Positions 14,633 to 21,705 are shown, numbered from the stretch's first letter. The stretch: DNA of 23,101 nucleotides from Chloroflexota bacterium (GCA_026389735.1 JAPLHH010000112.1:1-23101); one strand, 5' to 3'. The notes: generated by a model not told the origin, from the letters alone. Translations and numbers: made by a program.

Positions 14633-16229
14633 ATTAGCTGATATCTCGAAAGATGGGGATACTCAACTCACCGATATTAATCTTGATGAGCTGATACCAT
14701 TACCACCGCCCTACGATAAGCCAGAGGAACTGCCTGGGTTTAAGCGGCTTACCGAAGACCAGAGAGAAAGACTGGTCTGCAATCTTGACGGCGTTGTTTC
14801 CTACGCAGCTCTGCCCAAGCCGAAGAGCAAAGAGGAAGAGAAGAAGTATGTCGAGCAGTTTGTCTCGGGACTGAAAAAGCTCCTGAGCCGGGAGAACAAC
14901 TGGACATTTCTGCAGCCACTACTTCTTTCCCTAGATTATTGCGCCCAGTGTCAGACATGCTGTGATGCCTGTCCGATTTACCTTGCCAGCGGCAAGAATG
15001 ACCTCTATCGCCCCACCTATCGCTCGGAAATCTTCCGGCGCCTGGTTAATAAATACGTCAAGCCCGGCGGCAAGTTGAGGGCAAAGCTCAACGGGGGTGA
15101 TATTGAGCTCAACTGGACCACCATAACCAGGCTGTACGAGCTGAGCTATCGTTGTAATCTCTGCCGTCGCTGTGCCCAGTCCTGTCCCATGGGGGTTGAT
15201 AACGCTCTTATCACCCGTGAGTTGCGCAAGCTCTTCAGCCAGGAACTGGGATGGGCTCCGAAAGAGCTCCACGAGAAGGGTACTGTGCTCCAGCTTGAGG
15301 TCGGCTCCCCCACCGGGATGAAACCACATGTTGCCAAGGACAACTTGAAGTTTTTGGATGAGGATTTTACCGAGGCCACCGGTTTTGAAGTCTCGACGCC
15401 GTGGGACAAGGAAGGGGCTGATGTTCTGCTAATGCACAGCGCTGGTGACATTGTCTCCTTTCCCGAGAGCCCGATTGCCTTTACCATTTTATGCAATGCC
15501 GCTGGACTCAGCTGGACGCTCTCATCGGAGATACCGGGATACGACGGCGTCAACTATGGCGTGTTCTATGACGATGTCCAACTGGCTAGGGTCGCTACCA
15601 GGCATGCCCAGATTGCCAGAAAGCTCAAGGTAAAAAAGATAGTCATGGGGGAGTGCGGACACCAGCACAAGGCTCTGATGACGGTAGCCGACAGGGTGCT
15701 TACCGGAGACCTGAATATACCACGGGAGAATGTGATGACCTTCCTGGAAAACATCGTTTTCAGCGGTAAGATTAAGTTTGACCCGTCAAAGAACGATTTC
15801 CCGCTGACACTTCATGACCCCTGCAACATAGTGAGAAACCTGGGCATAGTTGAGCCCCAGCGAAGGATTCTTCGCTATCTCTGCCCTCAGTTCCGTGAGA
15901 TGACGCCTTACGGAATAGACAATTATTGTTGTGGTGGTGGCGGCGGCCTAAGCGTGATGTCCGATGTCAACTTCACCGACTGGAAGGTGTACGTTGCCGG
16001 CAGGATGAAATTCAAACAGATTCTTGAAGCCTTCAGTGACCAGCCCGGTCCGGAGGTAAAGAAATACCTATGTGCACCGTGCTTAAACTGCAAGCTGCAA
16101 TTCCGAGACATCTTAGAGTACTATGGGGTGCGGGAAAAATCGGGCATTATTTGCGGCGGTCTTGCCGAATTAATTGTTAATGCAATGGTTGATATTAAGA
16201 AGCCTTTTATTACATGGGAAGGGTATTAA
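14616..16229 (+). CDS. dsrK: Iron-sulfur protein with CCG domain, DsrK/HdrD-like
   Basis: A 537-residue cytoplasmic subunit. Two cubane-cluster motifs are complete: C109-x2-C112-x2-C115-C116-x2-C119-P and C180-x2-C183-x2-C186-x3-C190-P. A single CCG domain follows: H-D-P-C403, D-N-Y-C438-C439-G-G-G-G-G, and C486-A-P-C489-L-N-C492. In DsrK and HdrD this domain holds the unusual cluster that reduces disulfides; in DsrK the substrate is the DsrC trisulfide or disulfide. One CCG domain and an upstream DsrM-like cytochrome favour a DsrMK-like complex. GTG 14613 and ATG 14616 are both possible starts. dsrC lies 107 bases downstream. Distinguishing DsrK from HdrD homologs needs a phylogeny. Confidence 0.82.
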   Translation: MKKSLKLADISKDGDTQLTDINLDELIPLPPPYDKPEELPGFKRLTEDQRERLVCNLDGVVSYAALPKPKSKEEEKKYVEQFVSGLKKLLSRENNWTFLQPLLLSLDYCAQCQTCCDACPIYLASGKNDLYRPTYRSEIFRRLVNKYVKPGGKLRAKLNGGDIELNWTTITRLYELSYRCNLCRRCAQSCPMGVDNALITRELRKLFSQELGWAPKELHEKGTVLQLEVGSPTGMKPHVAKDNLKFLDEDFTEATGFEVSTPWDKEGADVLLMHSAGDIVSFPESPIAFTILCNAAGLSWTLSSEIPGYDGVNYGVFYDDVQLARVATRHAQIARKLKVKKIVMGECGHQHKALMTVADRVLTGDLNIPRENVMTFLENIVFSGKIKFDPSKNDFPLTLHDPCNIVRNLGIVEPQRRILRYLCPQFREMTPYGIDNYCCGGGGGLSVMSDVNFTDWKVYVAGRMKFKQILEAFSDQPGPEVKKYLCAPCLNCKLQFRDILEYYGVREKSGIICGGLAELIVNAMVDIKKPFITWEGY

Positions 16230-16272
16230 AAAGAGTATGCTAACACCATGGTATACTATATTCTTGCTTTCA

Positions 16273-16287
16273 GCAGTTGAGAACTGC
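16273..16287 (+). promoter_or_regulatory. Small perfect hairpin in the dsrC leader
   Basis: GCAGTT-GAG-AACTGC lies 50 bases before dsrC, downstream of a TATACT (16252-16257) that has no good -35. It may be an operator or mRNA processing hairpin separating dsrC expression from dsrMK. Confidence 0.35.
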
Positions 16288-16336
16288 AGAATGGTGGCAT
16301 GAAAAATAATAACTGTCCAAGAGGAGGTTGATTCTT

Positions 16337-16654
16337 ATGGCACAAATGGAACTGGCCGGCAATATGTACGAAGTTGATGAGAATGGCTTTATGCAGGAAA
16401 CTAAAAAATGGAATGAAGACGTTGCAAGAGCCTATGCTGCAAAAGAAGGTGTAAATGAATTAACAGAAGACCACTGGGAGGCGATTAAATACCTGAGAAC
16501 TTATTACCTCGAAAACGGTATGTGCCCGATGATAAGAAGGCTTATCAAGACAACAGGTTTCAACCTGAGTCGACTCTATGAACTCTTTCCGCAGGGACCT
16601 GCAAACTCCGCATGTAAGTGGGCAGGGATACCCAAACCAACAGGATGCGTATAA
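16337..16654 (+). CDS. dsrC: DsrC/TusE family sulfur carrier, both C-terminal cysteines present
   Basis: A 105-residue protein with the conserved flexible C-terminal arm A-C-K-W-A-G-I-P-K-P-T-G-C-V. The penultimate cysteine C104 and C93, eleven residues earlier, are both there. This is the DsrC form, able to form an intramolecular disulfide or carry a trisulfide, rather than the single-cysteine TusE form. DsrC receives sulfur from sulfite reductase and is reduced by DsrMK at the membrane; in organisms without DsrAB it can serve other sulfur transfers or regulation. W46-E48 and the M-C-P-M-I-R-R segment also fit the family. ATG 16337 has GAGGAGGT 9 bases upstream, a very strong site. It follows the dsrMK-like pair on the same strand. 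Confidence 0.93.
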   Translation: MAQMELAGNMYEVDENGFMQETKKWNEDVARAYAAKEGVNELTEDHWEAIKYLRTYYLENGMCPMIRRLIKTTGFNLSRLYELFPQGPANSACKWAGIPKPTGCV

Positions 16655-16772
16655 ATTCAGGCACCTGTCGGTTTAAGTCAACTTTTTAGATAATTAACTA
16701 ACAGCCCCGACTGAATCAGCAGTGATATAGATTGAAACCGTCTGCTAGGAATATGACTCTATCCATAGACCA

Positions 16773-16805
16773 AACAAAAAACCCTCTGGGTCGTAACCCA
16801 GAGGG
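16773..16805 (-). terminator. Strong intrinsic terminator (minus strand)
   Basis: CCCTCTGGGT pairs perfectly with ACCCAGAGGG around a 4-base loop (16782-16805). On the minus strand the stem is followed by TTTTTTGTTTG. It would end transcripts coming from the endonuclease-like gene at 17122. On the plus strand no T run follows, so dsrC is not obviously terminated by it. Confidence 0.85.
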
Positions 16806-16807
16806 GG

Positions 16808-16884
16808 CTAGTGGAACGACCCACTAGTGATGATGATGAAGTTATAGCCATTCCACACACAAAAGCCAATAGCGGTTTGGCTTT
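16808..16884. other. Two further hairpins between dsrC and the endonuclease-like gene
   Basis: CTAGTGG/CCACTAG (16808-16827, 6-base loop) directly abuts the terminator. AAAGCCAA/TTGGCTTT (16862-16884, 7-base loop) follows; on the minus strand it continues TTTTGTG and may be a weaker terminator. The rest of 16655-16945 shows no convincing ORF. Confidence 0.6.
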
Positions 16885-16945
16885 AATTGCTCACAAGTTT
16901 GGATAAGCCGTCTAGGAAATTGAAATGGCATAGAAAAACAATTGA

Positions 16946-17060
16946 ACTAAGAAGCTGACCTGCCCCCAGGTTATTGTACCACTTCTTAGGTTATGAGCAG
17001 CACAGTTTCCGGGGAAGGGGGCCTTTAGATAATACCGATAAGCTTTGCCAGGGCAAGGGC
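16946..17060. repeat. Direct repeat, distal copy: 3' end of the 494-aa membrane-protein gene
   Basis: This segment is about 80-85% identical, by eye, to 18334-18436. On the minus strand it still encodes A-L-A-L-A-K-L-I-G-I-I and the stop, exactly the C-terminus of the membrane protein at 18401-19885, plus the same downstream flank. The rest of the gene is absent here. It lies just after the end of the endonuclease-like gene. Confidence 0.85.
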
Positions 17061-17121
17061 ACTGAACCCTTACATATATGCAAGTATTAATTCCGGTCGG
17101 CCCCGTAGTTGAGCAGCAGCC

Positions 17122-18252
17122 TCAAAACCACACCTTGACTGGGCAGTGGTCCGAAATGTTGGCTTTCCAGTCATCTATCACCTCAGGGTATCTGGGATGT
17201 CTAAAGTTCACTTTCTCATTTTCTCTAACCCCGCTCGGGGCGCTGGTAACGAGATCTGGCTCAAAGTGGACAAGAGTCGCTTCTCTGGGCAGTGTCTCGC
17301 CTGCAGCATCGAGCTTCCGGTAGGCCAATCCGTGGCGCTCAATATGTGGTACACGCGAACCGTCTGTTTCTACAACCCTGGCAACACGCTCCCCCAGTGC
17401 CCTTGAAACAAGAATAAAATCGATCTGAGAGACATAGCCCTTGCTTTGCCAATAGTGAGTCCACCGGTCATCAACAGGCCTGTACGTTGCCAGCAGGTCA
17501 GTCAGATGTGGAGACTCAAGCAGGGGAGCAACCCAGGGGCTCACCGTCGTGTCGTTGAAGTCACCAACTACGGCATAAAGGGCTTGGTTGTGCTGGCTTT
17601 CAAAGCGTTCTTTGACGTAATTGCCCACTGCCTGTGCCTGGCCTAGGCGTCGCTCATGGCTGTCCTTGAGATTCTTGAAATATTCTTCGTCGCTTTCACC
17701 TTTTTCTCTGACTACAAGCTTCGACTTAAGGTGATTGATGAATAGCGTAAGCAGGACACCATCTGGCAGTTCAATCTCGGCTTCCAGACAATCGCGGCTG
17801 AAGATTCGTTCCCCTTTTCGTTTGCCTTCTTTATATACGTCATCTATATGGGTACGTATTCTTCTGATAGGGAAGAGCGACAAGAGCCCGACATCTATGT
17901 TGCGCGGGTCATAGCCATCGATGAGCAAAGAATGTGGGTAGTAATTGTTCAGGTACCGCTGGTTAAACACGCGGATTGCTTGCATGTTCTCGACTTCCTG
18001 AAAGCAGAGAATATCTGGAAGCACCCCGTCTGGTTCTTTGAGTGCACGGGCAGCCAGCCGCCTTCTCTGCGTATCCCACACGATGTACTGTTTCTCGCCA
18101 TAGTGACCGAAGGAGACCCCGGGAAGAAAACCCGTCAAACCGGCTTCGGCTGCTTCTTTTAGGTCTTCTTTTGACTTCGATCCAGGATAGCTGCGCGTAA
18201 ACTTGTAGCGTAAGAAGAAGTTGTTAGCGTTGAAGGTAGTAAGCGATGGCAT
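17122..18252 (-). CDS. Endonuclease/exonuclease/phosphatase (EEP) superfamily protein
   Basis: A 376-residue metal-dependent phosphoesterase of the exonuclease III/DNase I/sphingomyelinase fold. Motifs in order: TFNANNF (N-terminal Asn), C-F-Q-E-V-E-N (E86, the Mg ligand), I-N-H-L-K-S-K, V-V-G-D-F-N-D-T (catalytic Asp and Asn), S-Q-I-D-F-I-L-V and, near the end, I-S-D-H-C-P-V (the catalytic Asp-His). No signal peptide, so it is probably intracellular. Whether it cleaves DNA, RNA, nucleotides or phosphate esters cannot be told. ATG 18252 has AAAGGAG 8 bases upstream. A possible extended -10 (TGGTACAAT) lies at 18358-18350. The gene sits between two copies of the neighbour's 3' end and so appears to be an insertion. 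Confidence 0.85.
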   Translation of the reverse strand: MPSLTTFNANNFFLRYKFTRSYPGSKSKEDLKEAAEAGLTGFLPGVSFGHYGEKQYIVWDTQRRRLAARALKEPDGVLPDILCFQEVENMQAIRVFNQRYLNNYYPHSLLIDGYDPRNIDVGLLSLFPIRRIRTHIDDVYKEGKRKGERIFSRDCLEAEIELPDGVLLTLFINHLKSKLVVREKGESDEEYFKNLKDSHERRLGQAQAVGNYVKERFESQHNQALYAVVGDFNDTTVSPWVAPLLESPHLTDLLATYRPVDDRWTHYWQSKGYVSQIDFILVSRALGERVARVVETDGSRVPHIERHGLAYRKLDAAGETLPREATLVHFEPDLVTSAPSGVRENEKVNFRHPRYPEVIDDWKANISDHCPVKVWF

Positions 18253-18333
18253 GCAAGTTCTCCTTTCTCAGTTATGGCATCCAAACGGCAATTGCCCATA
18301 GTCTTTGTGGGCCAAATCCTCTAAGTGTCCATT

Positions 18334-18436
18334 TGACCCGCCCCAAATCATTGTACCACTTCTTACGTGTGAGCAGTATAGTTTCCGGGGAAGGGCGGCT
18401 CTAGATAATGCCGATGAGCTTTGCCAGGGCAAGGGC
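18334..18436. repeat. Direct repeat, proximal copy (includes true 3' end of the membrane-protein gene)
   Basis: Partner of 16946-17060. It spans the last 12 codons of the 494-aa gene and about 67 bases of its downstream flank, including ATTGTACCACTTCTTA. The intervening 1.27 kb holds only the EEP gene and its leader. Confidence 0.85.
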
Positions 18437-19885
18437 GAGAATCAGGTAGCAGCCGTTGCTTGCCAGAGTCACCCCTACGAAGGCTGCCAGCGCTTTTCCC
18501 CGGCTGACATCGAGATGGCGGGCATGCACAAGCATGAAGGCCAGTATGCTGATTCCTCCAAAAAGCAGGAATAGAACGGCGAGGGATTGAATTGCCAGAC
18601 CGAGGGTGAAAAGTAAAAAGAGTACTAATCCAGGAATGACGATTAAGGCAAGATTAATGGCCGGGTATATCAGGCTGTAATACCAGCGCAGGCGGTTCTT
18701 GGGGTCGTGTCCTTTGCCTATGAGGCGAGGCATAAGGAAGTGCCAGGCGAGTACCCAAAAAGCCAGCCCGAATACCAGCGCGAAGATAAGGGCTAAAATA
18801 ACCGCGTTTGCCTGTATGCCGGCGTATAGCTGGCTTAGTGCGGTTTGCGGCCTGGTAATAATAACGATATCCTCAGTAGAATTGCTCTGAGTATAGGTGG
18901 CTCGCCACACCCGACCGAAACTACCTCTCGCCTCATCCACGGCATAGGCTGGTTTCTGATAGTACTCGGCAATGCGTGCCTGTGTACCATATTTGTAACC
19001 GGACTCGTCAGACCCTATCGCCGGATAGCTGACATCAAAATCTCTCCCCGGGGGTGCGACTATGTATACGCGCGTGAGCTCGATGGGTTTAGACCATGAT
19101 GCTCCTGTACCAAGGGGATATGAGTACGTGTTGCCTGATTCACTGGAAACCAGCGATGCCGTCCAGGCTAGATGGATGCCCGGCTCATCGGCTTCTGAAC
19201 CCTCCGTGGACGCGGAGGCGCCTTTAGCCTGCGGCTGTGTCCGCAATTTAACTACGGCAATTTGCTGCCCGCGCAGTCGGGAGAGCACCTCCTGAACCGA
19301 ACTATCCAGGCCGGTGGTTTTTACCAGCGCCTCTAAATCGGTGTTCTCATCGATGCCGTAGATGCTTATCTGAGAGCTCTCGGTCTGAAATGTAGCCTCA
19401 GGCTTCGGCTGTACTGCGCTGCAGCCGCTGAGCAGCAGCGGTGCCCAGAGAGGTACCAGCAAAACGCCGTTAGCTAGCAGCGTTCCGGCGAACAGCTCGT
19501 TTAATGCCAGGTTTTTATTGAATGCATTGCTGTGAAGAATAGAGTCCAATTGTGCGGTGGTTTGCTCATTAAATATATGAATTCTCTGCTCAACCACGCT
19601 GAAATCAGCGGCGCCGGTGCCTAAGGGAAGAAAGAAGGTTACCTCATGAGATTTTCCGGTAGCATCCAGAATGGATATGAAGAGGTCTATTTTTGCCGTA
19701 TCCTCATTCTTTAAGGTGATGACTGCTATTTGCTGCCCTTCCTTAAGGTTTACCCATATCTCGTAAGGGGCAGCGGCTCCGCCATCGGCTTTTGCCGGAA
19801 AGGGGCTGGCTAAAAGCACCATAAAAACAAGCAGGAGAAAAAGACTGAGCCAGCGAAGCACATTCTTAGTCAACATATTCGGCAT
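18401..19885 (-). CDS. Multi-span membrane protein with duplicated extracytoplasmic domain, function unknown
   Basis: A 494-residue protein not assigned to a named family. Residues 11-33 form a signal peptide or anchor ending around AKADGG. Two similar domains follow: G-Q-Q-I-A-V-I near 50 with F-L-P-L-G-T-G-A near 85-92, and G-Q-Q-I-A-V-V near 206 with Y-P-L-G-T-G-A near 256-262. Each has about 40-50 residues between the motifs. Between the domains lies a hydrophobic stretch (136-154) ending in a lipobox-like LLSGC. Four membrane spans occupy about 358-384, 403-428, 430-454 and 466-490. The soluble part most likely faces outward, by inference from the signal peptide. A promoter ends only about 14 bases before the ATG, so the mRNA has almost no leader; ATG 19876 is an alternative start. 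Confidence 0.75.
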   Translation of the reverse strand: MPNMLTKNVLRWLSLFLLLVFMVLLASPFPAKADGGAAAPYEIWVNLKEGQQIAVITLKNEDTAKIDLFISILDATGKSHEVTFFLPLGTGAADFSVVEQRIHIFNEQTTAQLDSILHSNAFNKNLALNELFAGTLLANGVLLVPLWAPLLLSGCSAVQPKPEATFQTESSQISIYGIDENTDLEALVKTTGLDSSVQEVLSRLRGQQIAVVKLRTQPQAKGASASTEGSEADEPGIHLAWTASLVSSESGNTYSYPLGTGASWSKPIELTRVYIVAPPGRDFDVSYPAIGSDESGYKYGTQARIAEYYQKPAYAVDEARGSFGRVWRATYTQSNSTEDIVIITRPQTALSQLYAGIQANAVILALIFALVFGLAFWVLAWHFLMPRLIGKGHDPKNRLRWYYSLIYPAINLALIVIPGLVLFLLFTLGLAIQSLAVLFLLFGGISILAFMLVHARHLDVSRGKALAAFVGVTLASNGCYLILALALAKLIGII

Positions 19886-19899
19886 AGGCGTTTGGGGAT

Positions 19900-19950
19900 A
19901 TTATGCTCCGTTATTCCAGGCTGGTCAATACTATGTACTCGTCCAGTACA
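19900..19950 (-). promoter_or_regulatory. Promoter and upstream palindrome of the 494-aa membrane-protein gene
   Basis: Minus strand: TTGACC (19928-19923), 17 bases, CATAAT (19905-19900). Five bases upstream of the -35 is the inverted repeat TGTACT-CGTCC-AGTACA (19934-19950), placed as an activator or repressor site would be. The start of transcription is predicted only about 8 bases before the ATG. Confidence 0.55.
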
Positions 19951-20036
19951 TTAGTGACACTTGCTGTTGTTATTGCTAAGAGCGAGATTCCTCGTTGGCG
20001 CTTGGAACAGGGCCTGCTATCCCTATTCTTCTTTCC

Positions 20037-20157
20037 GTCATCGCGAGGAGCGTGAGCGACGTGGCGATCTCAGCCTACGTCCTGTCATTCTGAGCGCAGC
20101 GAAGAATCTCATGTTATACCCATCACAGAGATTGCCACGCCTTCGGCTCGCAATGAC
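20037..20157. repeat. Composite dispersed repeat: A - B - inverted A
   Basis: GTCATCGCGAGGAGCGTGAG...GGCGATCTC (20037-20071, family A), GTCATTCTGAGCGCAGCG...AATCTC (20084-20110, family B) and GAGATTGCCACGCC...CGCAATGAC (20128-20157, family A inverted). It fills most of the gap between two minus-strand genes. Sequence from 19951 to 20036 shows nothing I recognise. Confidence 0.75.
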
Positions 20158-20241
20158 ACCGGGGACATTACCCAATGTTACACTATAAAATTGTCACCCG
20201 TCTATCTGAACGAGTTCAGGCTCGACTCCTGGTGGGGCAGG

Positions 20242-20850
20242 TCAAGGGTTGCTTGCTTTTATTACTTGCAGGTTCCCGCGCTTGAGAAGAGCTTCCTTCT
20301 GCGGGGTAAGCTGGTTTTCCTTCAATATCTGGTTTAATCCGCCTTGAGCCAGGTAGTCTCTGAAACACTTATGATTATCTCTTCCGGCAATGAATTCCAC
20401 AGCCCTGATGAGATAAGCGATGGAGTTTTTGGGTAAAGGGACCTGGAAATCTATGAAAATCAAGGTTCCTTTCTTTTTCACCACCCTTTTCATCTCGGAA
20501 ACCGCTCTATTTCGCTCGTCTCTTTCCATCTCGTGCAACCCAAGTGATATGGAAGCGCAATCGAAGTAACCGTCCGGGAACGGCAGCTCGGTAGCGCTGG
20601 CTAGACGGAAGGTGCTATGGTTGAATCCCCGTCTTTTCCTGTTCTTTTCCGCCAGTTCGATCATGCTGGGGTTCTGGTCTACGCCGGTGGCAATGGCACC
20701 CTTTTGCGCATAGTGGAACACCTGGTCGCCTGTCCCGCAGCAGACATCCAGCACTCTGTCGCCCGCTTTGATGCCGGAAAGCCCGGCGACACAAATCCTG
20801 ACGTCTTTCAGTATGGGGTCGACCAGAGTCGAATAGTTGAATAGAAGCAC
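20242..20850 (-). CDS. Class I SAM-dependent methyltransferase, UbiE-like
   Basis: A 202-residue methyltransferase. Motif I is VLDVCCGTGDQV (about 33-44), with Cys where most relatives have Gly. Motif II is the acidic GVDQNPSMIELAEK, and the post-motif F-P-D-G-Y-F-D-C-A-S leads to strand 4. RVVKKKGTLIFIDF is typical of the UbiE/Methyltransf_11 group. The substrate cannot be deduced. GTG 20850 follows an extended -10 (TGGTATAAT, 20867-20859) by 8 bases with no ribosome binding site, so it may be translated from a leaderless mRNA. The protein begins very close to motif I, so an N-terminal truncation relative to family members is possible. A broken copy of its first 190 bases lies at 21706-21891, beyond the toxin-antitoxin pair. 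Confidence 0.85.
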   Translation of the reverse strand: MLLFNYSTLVDPILKDVRICVAGLSGIKAGDRVLDVCCGTGDQVFHYAQKGAIATGVDQNPSMIELAEKNRKRRGFNHSTFRLASATELPFPDGYFDCASISLGLHEMERDERNRAVSEMKRVVKKKGTLIFIDFQVPLPKNSIAYLIRAVEFIAGRDNHKCFRDYLAQGGLNQILKENQLTPQKEALLKRGNLQVIKASNP

Positions 20851-20858
20851 AGTTACGG

Positions 20859-20867
20859 ATTATACCA
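20859..20867 (-). promoter_or_regulatory. Extended -10 promoter of the methyltransferase gene
   Basis: Minus strand TGGTATAAT (20867-20859), the TG-N-TATAAT form, with no good -35 at 16-18 bases. It lies within the motif ATTATACCACTTCCTA (20859-20874) that recurs in both copies of the direct repeat near the EEP gene. Confidence 0.5.
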
Positions 20868-20933
20868 CTTCCTAAATTAGGGTAGTGGGTCAATTTGGAC
20901 ATAATGCGGTTCAATTTAAAAATATGGATATTG

Positions 20934-20939
20934 TATAAT
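20934..20939 (+). promoter_or_regulatory. -10 box of the toxin gene
   Basis: TATAAT at 20934-20939 ends seven bases before ATG 20947. The -35 region (TTCAAT, 18 bases upstream) is poor. Transcription would start at or next to the ATG. Confidence 0.45.
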
Positions 20940-20946
20940 GCGCAGT

Positions 20947-21294
20947 ATGGATTGGCAGATTGTTTTCTATATTGATGAGGAAGGCAATGAACCTGTAAAA
21001 GATTTCATTTTAGGGCAACCCGATGGGGCGATAGCAGAAATTTTGCACGTATTCAAATTATTGAGGCAATTTAACGTTACACTAGGACTGCCTTACGTAA
21101 GAAAAATAGATAAGTCCGGTATCAGAGAACTTAGAATTAAACATGGTTCAGATATATATCGTATTTTCTTCTTCGCCTATACAGGGCGCAAGTTTATACT
21201 ATTGCACGCTGTTTTAAAAAAGGAAGACAAAATGTCAGAAACCGATAAAAATTTAGCGATTCAGAGAATGAATAACTGCAAATTGGGGTATTGA
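20947..21294 (+). CDS. higB: RelE/HigB-family toxin (phage Gp49-like)
   Basis: A 115-residue protein of the type II toxin group related to HigB and phage Gp49-like proteins, probably a ribosome-dependent mRNA interferase. Landmarks are F-Y-I-D-E-E-G-N-E-P-V-K-D-F-I at the start, L-P-Y-V-R-K-I in the middle and G-I-R-E-L-R-I-K-H-G followed by Y-R-I-F-F-F-A-Y and H-A-V-L-K-K near the end, with the basic residues such toxins use on RNA. ATG 20947 is chosen over ATG 20938, because the latter overlaps the -10 box. No ribosome binding site is seen, so the toxin may be poorly or leaderlessly translated. The antitoxin gene follows. Toxin first, antitoxin second is the HigBA order. Confidence 0.85.
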   Translation: MDWQIVFYIDEEGNEPVKDFILGQPDGAIAEILHVFKLLRQFNVTLGLPYVRKIDKSGIRELRIKHGSDIYRIFFFAYTGRKFILLHAVLKKEDKMSETDKNLAIQRMNNCKLGY

Positions 21295-21341
21295 CAATAT
21301 AACAGTTGTGTTATATAATTCTTTATCATGATAAAGAATTA
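21291..21341 (+). promoter_or_regulatory. Consensus promoter with two palindromic operators between higB and higA
   Basis: Perfect TTGACA (21291-21296), 17 bases, perfect TATAAT (21314-21319). The -35 overlaps the higB stop codon. Operator 1 fills the spacer: ATATAACA-gttg-TGTTATAT (21297-21316). Operator 2 is a perfect 26-base palindrome centred on ATCATGAT (21316-21341) covering the -10 and start point. Both fit binding of a dimeric HTH antitoxin, implying autoregulation of the antitoxin gene. Confidence 0.85.
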
Positions 21342-21357
21342 AATGGGGGGCAATAAG

Positions 21358-21681
21358 ATGGCAAACAAAAAAGCTACAACATATGAGGAATTTGAGGCAG
21401 AACTACTTAAAAAATCGGGAATTCGCAAGGAATATGAGGCTTTGCAGCCTAAATATGACATGATACGGAGTTTGATAGAACGCAGAAACCAATTGCGAAT
21501 TAGCCAAAAACAACTTGCTGAGATTGTTGGAACAAAACAACCTGCCATATCTAGATTGGAAAAGGGTGATTACAATACTACACTTAGTACACTTTTCAAG
21601 GTTGCGAATGCTCTTGGCCTAGATATTTCTCTCAAAGCTCGAACAAAAACCGAGCAGACTTGTGATAAAGTTCCTGCTTAA
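21358..21681 (+). CDS. higA: HigA/XRE-family antitoxin
   Basis: A 107-residue protein. The N-terminal half (about 1-45) is likely the toxin-wrapping region. The HTH_3 domain lies at about 46-95, with S-Q-K-Q-L-A-E-I-V-G, T-K-Q-P-A-I-S-R-L-E-K-G as recognition helix, and L-F-K-V-A-N-A-L-G-L. It should bind HigB and repress its own promoter. ATG 21358 is chosen because GGGGGG lies 7-12 bases upstream; the ATG at 21343 would include that site in the coding region. A consensus promoter immediately upstream can express it independently of the toxin, giving antitoxin excess. Confidence 0.88.
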   Translation: MANKKATTYEEFEAELLKKSGIRKEYEALQPKYDMIRSLIERRNQLRISQKQLAEIVGTKQPAISRLEKGDYNTTLSTLFKVANALGLDISLKARTKTEQTCDKVPA

Positions 21682-21705
21682 ACCGGTAGTGAGTATCAGC
21701 ACCGA

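Noticed and set aside
20615..20914. 99-codon minus-strand frame overlapping the methyltransferase start
   Set aside because: It is an out-of-frame shadow of the methyltransferase gene and its promoter region.
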